A model generated the notes under the pieces. It was not told where the DNA came from. It saw only the letters and a program-made list of their open reading frames with translations, and did no database searches. From contig WRNF01000039.1 in assembly GCA_009776715.1 (NCBI GenBank), forward strand, positions 2,202-7,804: DNA of 5,603 nt. Direction: 5' to 3'. The translations under genes and the position numbers were made by a program. The DNA is from Treponema sp. GTDB lineage: Bacteria > Spirochaetota > Spirochaetia > Treponematales > Breznakiellaceae. Shown here in pieces: positions 1 through 5,603 of this stretch. Positions within the stretch are counted from its first letter, which is position 1, and every line of letters starts with the position of its first letter.

Positions 1-570
1 GCGCAGGTGGGAATGACCGTAAGCCCTGCTGTGCCGCTTGCCAGAATTGCCGGGGGAAATGCGCTGGAAATACGGCTGTATGTCGCAGAACGTTTTATTT
101 CAAAAATTGCGATGAATCTTCCCTGCGAAATAAACCTTGACGCATGGCCGGGAGAGGTTTTTCAGGGAAGCATTAAAGAAATAGCCCCCACGGTTGACAT
201 TGCTTCCCGCACTATGGAAATTAGGGTCAACGTTAGAAACCCCGGCAATAAACTTAAAACAGGAATGTTTGCCAAAGTTAAAATAATTACCGAACGGAAA
301 AATAATGTCGTTAAAATACCGGTATCCGCCATGATTTCCCGCTTTGGAGAAAATTATATATATGTTGTTGCGCAGGACCCGGAAAACCCGGAATACAGCA
401 TTGTGCGGAAACAAATGGTAACTCCGGGGATATTGATTGACGGGGTGCTGGAAATACAGGAAGGCCTTGAGCCTGATCAGGAAATTGTTGTTCGCGGCCA
501 AACCCTGCTGGATGACGGCTTTAGAATTAACATTATCGAGCGGACTGAACCGCTAAAAGCATTGGAGTAA
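1..570 (+). CDS. RND efflux periplasmic adaptor subunit (membrane fusion protein), C-terminal part, 5' truncated by window
   Basis: The reading frame is open from base 1 to the TAA at 568-570, so 189 residues of a longer protein are seen. The fragment starts near the end of the lipoyl domain (GMTVSPAVPLARI). A beta-barrel domain follows at about residues 20-95, with the family's typical pattern: the xVAE segment after the first strand, a WPGEVFQGSI turn, SRTMEIRV, and LKTGMFAKV at about 85-93. The membrane-proximal domain covers about 98-189 (KIPVSAM, YIYVV, GLEPDQEIVVRG). Such adaptors (AcrA/CusB/HlyD-like, COG0845) sit in the periplasm and bridge the RND pump to an outer-membrane channel. 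The N-terminal signal or lipobox, half of the lipoyl domain and the alpha-hairpin lie outside the window, so anchoring cannot be judged. The GTG at 7 is an internal codon, not a start. The pump gene follows after 4 bases, indicating one operon. The family call is secure; the substrate is unknown. Confidence 0.93.
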   Translation, partial: AQVGMTVSPAVPLARIAGGNALEIRLYVAERFISKIAMNLPCEINLDAWPGEVFQGSIKEIAPTVDIASRTMEIRVNVRNPGNKLKTGMFAKVKIITERKNNVVKIPVSAMISRFGENYIYVVAQDPENPEYSIVRKQMVTPGILIDGVLEIQEGLEPDQEIVVRGQTLLDDGFRINIIERTEPLKALE

Positions 571-574
571 CACA

Positions 575-3500
575 ATGAGCATGGTAAAAACAGTCGTTTC
601 ACGGCCAACCACATTTCTAATTATTTTTATTCTGTTGATTGGGCTTGGTTTTTTTGCCCTGTCGAACCTTCCCATTGATCTGTATCCAGAGATAAATCCG
701 CCTTATTTGGTGGTTTTTACCACATATACCGGAGCAGGGCCGGAAGAAGTTGAACGCTCGGTAACCCGCATTTTAGAAGCGGCCTTATCGGGGGTGTCGG
801 GGATTGAAAAAATTACTTCCAGCACGTCAAAAGGCTCAAGCATGGTTATAATGGAATTTACCTACGGCACCGACCTTGCGGAAGCCTCTCTGTCGGTTCG
901 CGATGCCCTTGACCGCATCAGACGTTATTTTCCCACCGAAGTGGATACCCCGACTATTTTTAAATTTGACCCTTCGATGATTCCAATTATGGGGCTTATG
1001 ATAAGCGGGAATAACCGCACGCCTGAGCAGTTAAGGGAGATGGCCGAAGATACCATCATTCCGCGGATAGAACAGACTCCGGGAATTGCAACAGCCAGCG
1101 TTAACGGCGGCAGGGAAAAAATTATCCGCGTAGAAATTCCCCAGAACCGGCTTGAAGCCTACGGCCTTACCGTTACGCAGATTCAACAGATGCTGGTGAT
1201 ACAGAATATACAAACTTCTGTGGGAACCATTACCGAAAGCGGATTGTCGTATATTCTTACCGCTATGGGCGAATATACTTCGCTGGATGAAATAAGAAAC
1301 ACCGTTATTTCATACAAAGGCGGCGGCCTTTCCGGAACCCAGATTGAGATGCCCCGGCAGGTGTACCTGCGGGATCTGGCCGATGTTTTTGAAGGCTATC
1401 GCGACGAGACAAGCACTGTTTATGTAAACGGCCAGCCTGCGGTTATGCTGCAGGTGCAGAAACAAAGCGGGAAAAACTCTGTCCAGGCTGCAGTTGATCT
1501 GAGGGAAAGGCTAAAAAGAATGGCTTCAGAAATTCCGCCGGATATAAAAATAGACGAGATATTTAACACCACAGACATTATTGAAAATTCCCTTGGCCAG
1601 GTTGTTTCCACCGCATACAGCGGAGGAATTTTAGCGGTGCTTATTCTGTTTATTTTTCTCCGTTCAATTAAACCTACACTGATTATTGGGTTTAGCATTC
1701 CCATTTCGATTTTGATAACCCTTATGCTTATGTATTTTGCCGGCCTTACTTTAAATCTTATGACTATGGCAGGGCTGGTGCTGGGAATAGGAATGTTAGT
1801 TGATAATTCAATTGTTATTTTAGAGAATATTTACCATTACCGGGAAAAAGGAGCAAAGCTAAGATCCGCCGCATTGCTGGGTACCGGCGAAATGGTTGTT
1901 GCCATTACCGCATCCACATTAACCACCCTGTGCGTTTTTCTTCCGCTGGTAATGTTTCAGGGGCTTTTGGAATTGGCCGGTGAATTATTTGCAGGGCTTG
2001 CCTTTACTGTCGTTATATCGCTGGCAATTTCCCTTCTTACCGCAATTTTTTTGGTTCCAATCCTTTCAAGCCATTACCTTCCCCTGGTAACAAGGAAACA
2101 AAAACCGCTGCGCGGAATTTTGGCGAAAATAGACAATGTTTTTGCCCGGGCTTTAAATGGGCTTGACAATGTGTACCGCAGGGCAGTTGCCAGAGTGCTG
2201 CGGCATAAAATAATTGTCATTCTTTTTATGCTTGCCCTTTTTGTAGGGAGTATGTTATTAATTCCCAGAATAGGATGGGAATTTATGCCGCAGCAGCAGG
2301 AAGACAATGTTAGCATTACCGCTAATTTGCCTGTGGGAACCCCTCTTGAAGACACCGAAAACATTTTAAGGCAGTTTCAGGAAATTGTTGAAAGGGACAT
2401 GAAAGGGTATGACACGATGGTTCTGGAAGCTGCCGATAGCGGCAGCCTTACCGGCAATTCTAGTTTGCTTAGGATTAATTTACCCCAGTACGGCGACAGG
2501 ATTCTTTCGGCTAACGACATTCGAAATAAATTGCAGCCTTTTTATAAAGATTTCCCGGATGCATTGTTTGTTTTTAGCGCAGATGAAAATACGGTAACTA
2601 TAACCATTAATTTCCCCGATGATGTGCCTCTCTCTGAAACTGAAGAAACAATAACGCAATTTAAGGAAATTGCCGAGAGGGAACTAAAATTTTACGAAAG
2701 GCTGGTGCTGCGTGCAGGCGGCGGCGGAATGTTTAATATAAACAGCAGTACCAATTCCGGATCTTTGCGGCTTAATCTGCGAAAATATAAAGACAGAATA
2801 CTTACAGCTAACGAAATAAAAGATAAATTACGGCCTTATTTTAACCAATTCCCCGATGTCTCCTTTAATTTTGGCAGCGGCATGGGCGGCATGATGGGCA
2901 GCGGCGCGGCAGTGGACATTATCCTTCGCACCGATAATTTAACAAAAGGCAAACAAATTGGAGAGAAAATAGCTAAACTCTTAAGCGAACGGATTCCGGA
3001 AGTGACCGAACCGGAGGTTGATCTTAAAGACGGGCTTCCCCAAATTGAATTAATGCTTGACCGTGCAAAAATGTATGCATTAGGACTCAATACTTATGTT
3101 GTCGGCAACGAAATAAAGGCGGCAGTAGACGGCATTGTTGCGACCAAATACAAAAGCAGCGGGCATGATTACGATGTTTTATTAATTCTTGCCGAAGCAG
3201 ACCGAAACACAAGGCCGGCCCTTGACAGCATTTTTATCGACAGCCAAATGGCAGGCAGGGTGCCGCTTTCCAGTTTTGTGCATTATGTGGAAGGCACCGG
3301 CCCGCTTACCATCAGGCGGGAAAACCAGAGCCGAATAATTCATGTTACCGCGGGCGCAAAGCCGGGAACAAAAACAAACACGCTGCAGGATGATGTAGAA
3401 AAACTAATTAGGGAAGAAATTCCGGTTGAAGATGATGTGATCATCGAATTTGGCGGCGACAATGCGGAAATGATTAAAATGTTTTCCCGCTTCCTGCTTA

Positions 3501-4099
3501 TCTGCATAGTTGCGGTTTTCCTCGTTTTCGGGGTAATGGCAAGCCTGTTTGAATCGTTCCGCGATCCGTTTATTATACTTTTCACCATACCTCTTTCGCT
3601 GATAGGCATTGTGGCAATTTACCTTATCACAAACACTATTTTTAATGTTCTTACCGCGGTCGGCCTTTTGGTTTTAATCGGAGTAATTGTGAATAACGGC
3701 ATCATTCTTGTGGATTACACCAACCTGCTGCGCAAACGCGGCCTGCCTTTAATTGAAGCCTGTATTGAAGCAGCCGGCAACCGCCTGCGGCCTATACTTA
3801 TGACCACCCTTACCACAATTCTGGGCCTTTTGCCAATGGCCTTTTTCCCCGGTGAAGGTTCGGAACTGGTAGCCCCCATCGGGAAAACAGTATTGGGCGG
3901 CCTTACTTTTGGCACCTTGATGACACTGTTCCTTATGCCGACAATATATGCAGTAATGAACAAACGCTCTGACAGGCGGGCGGCAAAAGCCGAAGCGAGA
4001 CGCGATAGAATCGCCGCCGGCCAAAGCCGTTCCAAAAAAATGCTGTCCGAAACGGCAGATAACGATACGGCCTATGCTCATACGGAGGAAGAAAAATGA
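575..4099 (+). CDS. RND family efflux pump, inner-membrane transporter (AcrB/HAE1-like) with a tandemly duplicated PC1 subdomain
   Basis: This is the proton-driven inner-membrane pump of a tripartite efflux system. The ATG at 575 has GGAG at 564-567, 7 bases upstream. Visible parts are TM1 (about 12-30), the N-terminal periplasmic porter region, TM2-TM4 (about 344-362, 367-388, 395-418), TM7 (about 545-563), the second periplasmic region, TM8 from about 971, and a TM9-TM12 block ending near 1127. The TM4 motif GMLVDNSIVILEN keeps the proton-relay Asp (D410; AcrB D407), but the second Asp is N411. In the TM10 motif GVIVNNGIILVDY, N1040 stands where AcrB has K940. RLRPILMTTLTTILGLLP is the conserved stretch after TM10. 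At 1174 aa it is longer than the usual 1020-1060 because a PC1-like unit occurs twice (579-667 and 674-766). A polar 47-residue tail (1128-1174) follows the last membrane segment. The sequence style is HAE1-like rather than CusA/CzcA-like, but the substrate (drug, lipid, metal) cannot be read. It is co-operonic with the adaptor upstream and the PII-like gene downstream. Confidence 0.96.
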   Translation: MSMVKTVVSRPTTFLIIFILLIGLGFFALSNLPIDLYPEINPPYLVVFTTYTGAGPEEVERSVTRILEAALSGVSGIEKITSSTSKGSSMVIMEFTYGTDLAEASLSVRDALDRIRRYFPTEVDTPTIFKFDPSMIPIMGLMISGNNRTPEQLREMAEDTIIPRIEQTPGIATASVNGGREKIIRVEIPQNRLEAYGLTVTQIQQMLVIQNIQTSVGTITESGLSYILTAMGEYTSLDEIRNTVISYKGGGLSGTQIEMPRQVYLRDLADVFEGYRDETSTVYVNGQPAVMLQVQKQSGKNSVQAAVDLRERLKRMASEIPPDIKIDEIFNTTDIIENSLGQVVSTAYSGGILAVLILFIFLRSIKPTLIIGFSIPISILITLMLMYFAGLTLNLMTMAGLVLGIGMLVDNSIVILENIYHYREKGAKLRSAALLGTGEMVVAITASTLTTLCVFLPLVMFQGLLELAGELFAGLAFTVVISLAISLLTAIFLVPILSSHYLPLVTRKQKPLRGILAKIDNVFARALNGLDNVYRRAVARVLRHKIIVILFMLALFVGSMLLIPRIGWEFMPQQQEDNVSITANLPVGTPLEDTENILRQFQEIVERDMKGYDTMVLEAADSGSLTGNSSLLRINLPQYGDRILSANDIRNKLQPFYKDFPDALFVFSADENTVTITINFPDDVPLSETEETITQFKEIAERELKFYERLVLRAGGGGMFNINSSTNSGSLRLNLRKYKDRILTANEIKDKLRPYFNQFPDVSFNFGSGMGGMMGSGAAVDIILRTDNLTKGKQIGEKIAKLLSERIPEVTEPEVDLKDGLPQIELMLDRAKMYALGLNTYVVGNEIKAAVDGIVATKYKSSGHDYDVLLILAEADRNTRPALDSIFIDSQMAGRVPLSSFVHYVEGTGPLTIRRENQSRIIHVTAGAKPGTKTNTLQDDVEKLIREEIPVEDDVIIEFGGDNAEMIKMFSRFLLICIVAVFLVFGVMASLFESFRDPFIILFTIPLSLIGIVAIYLITNTIFNVLTAVGLLVLIGVIVNNGIILVDYTNLLRKRGLPLIEACIEAAGNRLRPILMTTLTTILGLLPMAFFPGEGSELVAPIGKTVLGGLTFGTLMTLFLMPTIYAVMNKRSDRRAAKAEARRDRIAAGQSRSKKMLSETADNDTAYAHTEEEK
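2309..2872 (+). repeat. Intragenic tandem duplication of the RND PC1 subdomain (two diverged copies)
   Basis: Copy A covers bases 2309-2575 (residues 579-667) and copy B covers 2594-2872 (residues 674-766), with a period of 95 residues and a six-residue linker. The copies align along their whole length. VSITANLP matches VTITINFP, RQFQEIVERDMKGY matches TQFKEIAERELKFY, and YGDRILSANDIRNKL matches YKDRILTANEIKDKL. FPDALFVF matches FPDVSFNF. A hand alignment gives about 42 identities in 88 positions, with one insertion of about four residues in a Gly/Ser/Asn-rich loop of copy B. Codons have drifted at synonymous sites, so the duplication is old and not an assembly artefact. Each unit matches in order the strand-helix-strand layout of the AcrB PC1 porter subdomain that follows TM7. 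Copy A connects to TM7, and copy B leads into the following PC2 region through a Gly/Met-rich loop. Confidence 0.88.
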
Positions 4100-4368
4100 A
4101 ACGCATTGAAATTATCGCAAACCATTCTGTAGAGGAAAATATTCTTGAAGCCCTTGCAAAAGAAGATGCCGGTAAATATTACACTAAATACCCCAATATT
4201 TTGGGGGTCGGTTCCACTGGCCCCCGTATGGGAGATGCAATATGGCCTGAAGAAAATTTTACCCTTGTTATTTGGTGTGAAGACGAGGAAGCCATTGCCA
4301 TAGAACGCGCAATTGCAGAGGTAAAGAAAGTTTTCCCTGACGAAGGGATAAAAATTTTCGGGCTGTAA
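4096..4368 (+). CDS. PII-like (PG0702-type) small protein encoded with the RND pump
   Basis: This 90-residue soluble protein has no signal peptide or membrane segment. Its ATG overlaps the pump stop (ATGA, 4096-4099), and GGAGG at 4084-4088 lies 7 bases upstream, so translation is probably coupled to the pump. The layout fits a ferredoxin-like PII fold: strand (2-8), helix (12-24), a central loop with Y28/Y29 and Y32, then GVGSTGPRMGDAIWP (37-51), strand (55-61), helix (64-79) and a final strand. The central Gly-rich GP..G....WP segment resembles the PII-like proteins found after RND genes in Bacteroidota and spirochaetes, which are distinct from classical GlnB/GlnK. The GlnB T-loop and its uridylylated Tyr are not recognisable. 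It is inferred to sense a ligand or ion and modulate the pump, or to be a cytoplasmic partner of it; neither is shown. Family membership is recalled from motif similarity and could also be labelled DUF3240-like. Confidence 0.8.
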   Translation: MKRIEIIANHSVEENILEALAKEDAGKYYTKYPNILGVGSTGPRMGDAIWPEENFTLVIWCEDEEAIAIERAIAEVKKVFPDEGIKIFGL

Positions 4369-4397
4369 ATAATGCCTTAGGCTGCTTTACTTTTTTT
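4365..4397 (+). terminator. Possible rho-independent terminator after the RND operon
   Basis: GTAAA (4365-4369) can pair with TTTAC (4386-4390) around an inner GCC/GGC stem (4374-4376 with 4380-4382, loop TTA). Seven T residues follow directly (4391-4397). The stem is interrupted by a small internal loop and is AT-rich, and it begins inside the stop codon of the PII-like gene. Termination may therefore be weak and allow read-through into the sugar permease genes. A competing pairing of TGTAAA (4364-4369) with TTTACA (4395-4400) also exists. Confidence 0.4.
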
Positions 4398-4422
4398 ACA
4401 GATGATGTCAAACTAATAGTGT

Positions 4423-4453
4423 CTTGTTTTCATGACTTGTTTTCATGGCTTGT
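4423..4453 (+). repeat. Tandem 13-base direct repeat in the intergenic leader
   Basis: CTTGTTTTCATGA (4423-4435) is followed directly by CTTGTTTTCATGG (4436-4448), differing only at the last base. A partial third start, CTTGT (4449-4453), runs into the 14-bp inverted repeat. The two full units also allow a small CATGA/TCATG pairing (4431-4435 with 4443-4447). It may be a pair of regulator binding sites or simple slippage; the sequence alone does not decide. Confidence 0.6.
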
Positions 4454-4507
4454 GAGAGACAAGAAAGTATAGGTTCAAAACCGTGTGTTTGCAGTCTCTC
4501 ACAAGCC
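4447..4507 (+). promoter_or_regulatory. Perfect 14-bp inverted repeat with 33-base spacer in the leader of the ABC permease operon
   Basis: GGCTTGTGAGAGAC (4447-4460) is the exact reverse complement of GTCTCTCACAAGCC (4494-4507). The spacer (4461-4493) holds a small nested hairpin, GGTT-CAA-AACC (4472-4482). No T-run follows the right arm, so it is not an intrinsic terminator. It lies 14 bases ahead of the ribosome binding site of the permease gene. Two smaller pairings compete with it: CTTGT/ACAAG (4449-4453 with 4459-4463, loop GAGAG) within the left arm, and AAGCCT/AGGCTT (4503-4508 with 4524-4529) between the right arm and the ribosome binding site. It could be an RNA switch, an mRNA-stabilising stem, paired operator sites or a small dispersed palindrome. 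No known riboswitch class is recognised. Confidence 0.6.
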
Positions 4508-4521
4508 TATTTATTTCCGCC

Positions 4522-4526
4522 GGAGG
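4522..4526 (+). promoter_or_regulatory. Ribosome binding site that fixes the start of the LplB-type permease
   Basis: GGAGG lies 6 bases before the ATG at 4533 and supports that start over the in-frame GTG at 4485, which lies inside the inverted-repeat spacer and has no comparable site. Three of its bases (AGG, 4524-4526) fall in the AGGCTT that can pair with AAGCCT at 4503-4508, so access to it may depend on how the leader folds. Confidence 0.8.
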
Positions 4527-4532
4527 CTTACA

Positions 4533-5462
4533 ATGAAATCCAGCAGCATTGGTTTTCGCCGTGAATTTAAAAAAAACAAAGCTCTCTTTTTTATGGTTGT
4601 TCCGGTAATGCTGCTGGTATTTGTCCTGCAATATGTTCCCATGACAGGCCTTATTTTGGCCTTTAAAAATTACCGCTTTGATCTGGGAATCTTCAAAAGT
4701 GCATGGAACGGCTTAGACAATTTTCGCTTTCTTTTCCTTTCCGGAGATGCTTTTCGCATTACCAGCAATACTATTCTATATAACCTGTTAAATCTCTTTA
4801 CCTCCCAGATACTGGCAATAATTATTGCAATTGCCATCTCGGAACTGCACGGCAAGAGGCTTTTTAAGAAATTTTGCCAGTCTACTATCTTTCTTCCCTA
4901 TTTTATTTCCTGGGTTATTGTCGGAACTTTTGTGTTCAACATCTTTAATTATGAAACCGGAATAATGAACAACATTCTTAAATCAATTGGCATGAATCCG
5001 GTAAATGTTTACAGTAAACCAGCGGCCTGGCCTTTTATTATTTCCGCTTTCAACGCATGGAAATGGTGCGGGTATAACTCGGTAATTTATATCGCTGCCA
5101 TTACTGCAATTGATCCGGAATGTTACGAGGCTGCTGACATAGACGGGGCAAATATTTTTAGAAAAATCCGGAATATTACTCTGCCTTCCATACGCCCAAC
5201 AATCATCATCATGCTGCTTTTGCAGATTGGGCGCATTCTTAGGGGAGATTTTGAGATGTTTTACCAAATCGTGGGAAACAACGGTCAGCTCTTCAATGCT
5301 ACTGATATAATTGACACTTATGTTTTCCGTTCCCTCCTGTCCAGCGTCAATATTGGAATGACCGCGGCGGCATCCTTATACCAGTCAGTGCTGTGTTTTA
5401 TAATAATAATAACGGTAAATCATATTGTAAAAAAAGTTGAGGCGGATTATGCCCTTTTCTAG
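4533..5462 (+). CDS. ABC transporter permease, LplB/UgpA type (carbohydrate uptake, CUT1-like)
   Basis: This 309-residue inner-membrane permease starts at the ATG at 4533 with GGAGG 6 bases upstream. It matches the polysaccharide/oligosaccharide permeases of the LplB group (COG4209). A short basic N-terminus (RREFKKNK) precedes TM1 (about 17-43), then the group's characteristic AFKNYRFDLGIF...WNGLDNFRFLF segment (43-68). Further membrane stretches lie at about 80-103, 118-138, 170-196, 223-236 and 277-300. The cytoplasmic EAA loop, which docks on the ATPase, is intact: E199-A-A-D-I-D-G205, continuing to I215-T-L-P218. The length is normal for the family. It would pair with the permease beginning at 5449 and with a lipoprotein or periplasmic binding protein, expected further downstream or elsewhere. 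Systems of this group often use a shared ATPase encoded elsewhere; that is family knowledge and cannot be tested here. The sugar substrate cannot be inferred. Confidence 0.95.
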   Translation: MKSSSIGFRREFKKNKALFFMVVPVMLLVFVLQYVPMTGLILAFKNYRFDLGIFKSAWNGLDNFRFLFLSGDAFRITSNTILYNLLNLFTSQILAIIIAIAISELHGKRLFKKFCQSTIFLPYFISWVIVGTFVFNIFNYETGIMNNILKSIGMNPVNVYSKPAAWPFIISAFNAWKWCGYNSVIYIAAITAIDPECYEAADIDGANIFRKIRNITLPSIRPTIIIMLLLQIGRILRGDFEMFYQIVGNNGQLFNATDIIDTYVFRSLLSSVNIGMTAAASLYQSVLCFIIIITVNHIVKKVEADYALF

Positions 5463-5603
5463 CAGCAGTATACGCAGGGATAATGCAACCCTGGCTTTTA
5501 ATGTTTTATGCTGCATATTGATAGGGTTTATTACCCTGGTATGTTTGTTTCCGTTTCTTATGCTTGTTTTGGGGTCTTTTACCGACGAATCGATAATACG
5601 CCG
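5449..5603 (+). CDS. ABC transporter permease, MalG/LplC type, N-terminal part, 3' truncated by window
   Basis: The ATG at 5449 has GAGG at 5439-5442, 6 bases upstream. It overlaps the previous gene's stop (5460-5462) by 14 bases in another frame, typical of coupled permease pairs. Fifty-one codons are visible. A short polar start (MPFSSSSIRRDNA) is followed by one hydrophobic segment at about 15-43, with the run TLVCLFPFLMLVLGSFTDE. The Leu/Phe-Pro-Phe motif before a Gly/Ser-Phe-Thr/Ser turn is the usual first-membrane-segment signature of MalG/LplC-type sugar permeases (COG0395). The EAA loop and remaining membrane segments lie beyond the window. It is inferred to be the second membrane subunit of the same sugar importer. 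The gene is too short to appear as a long open frame here, but start, ribosome site, overlap and content agree. Confidence 0.88.
   Translation, partial: MPFSSSSIRRDNATLAFNVLCCILIGFITLVCLFPFLMLVLGSFTDESIIR

Noticed and set aside
100..501. Antisense ORFs opposite the adaptor, pump and permease genes, of about 60-130 codons
   Set aside because: They lie wholly inside well-supported genes on the + strand, lack recognisable domains and have no convincing ribosome sites.
2309..2872. The duplicated pump segment as an assembly or sequencing artefact
   Set aside because: The two copies differ at many amino acids and synonymous sites and have a length difference of about four residues, so they are not a recent copy or a misjoined read.
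4395..4400. TTTACA as the -35 box of a promoter for the sugar operon
   Set aside because: No acceptable -10 box lies 16-18 bases downstream, and the hexamer is part of the T-rich tail of the putative terminator.
4471..4483. GGTTCAAAACC resembles a tRNA T-arm
   Set aside because: Only two stem pairs fit the T-arm geometry, and no acceptor, anticodon or D arm surrounds it. The flanking 14-bp repeat is not tRNA-like.
4485..4532. In-frame GTG start giving a permease longer by 16 residues
   Set aside because: The extension lies in the inverted-repeat region and has no ribosome site. The ATG at 4533 has a strong GGAGG at good spacing, and the protein then starts like other LplB permeases.
4445..4564. 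Upstream ORF of 39 codons (ATG at 4445) overlapping the permease start in another frame
   Set aside because: There is no ribosome site before the ATG and the composition is not protein-like. It is more likely a chance frame through the palindrome, although a leader-peptide role cannot be fully excluded.
1..5603. CRISPR arrays, insertion sequences, integrases, phage genes or defence systems
   Set aside because: No spaced repeat array, transposase or integrase motif, or toxin-antitoxin-like pair was seen. The window is occupied by transporter genes with tight spacing.

Overview
The window looks like a chromosomal segment of a diderm (outer-membrane-bearing) bacterium, with a GC content of roughly the mid-40s percent judged by eye. 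A tripartite RND efflux system next to LplB-type sugar permeases, plus a PII-like protein attached to the RND gene, fits a spirochaete such as a Treponema relative. That assignment is inference from gene content and protein style; no rRNA or marker gene is present. All genes are on the + strand, with almost no space inside each operon.

Region 1 (1-4368) is the 3' part of an RND efflux operon. It holds the C-terminal 189 residues of a periplasmic adaptor (5' end outside the window), a 1174-residue RND inner-membrane pump starting 4 bases after the adaptor stop, and a 90-residue PII-like protein whose ATG overlaps the pump stop as ATGA. The adaptor would link the pump to an outer-membrane channel not seen here. 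The pump would drive export with the proton gradient. The small cytoplasmic protein is a plausible regulator of the pump. A modest stem followed by seven T residues (4365-4397) probably ends the operon.

Region 2 (4369-4532) is a 164-base intergenic leader. It contains a tandem 13-base repeat, a perfect 14-bp inverted repeat with a 33-base spacer, and two smaller stems that compete with it, one covering part of the ribosome binding site of the next gene. This is a candidate cis-regulatory RNA or operator region.

Region 3 (4533-5603) begins a carbohydrate ABC uptake operon. A complete LplB-type permease (309 aa) overlaps by 14 bases with the start of a second, MalG/LplC-type permease cut off by the window end. 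The solute-binding protein and ATPase are not in the window.

The most unusual feature is inside the RND pump. The PC1 subdomain of its second periplasmic half is present twice in tandem (residues about 579-667 and 674-766), which explains its length of about 120-150 residues beyond a normal AcrB-type protein. The second most interesting is the leader with mutually exclusive stems ahead of the sugar permease.
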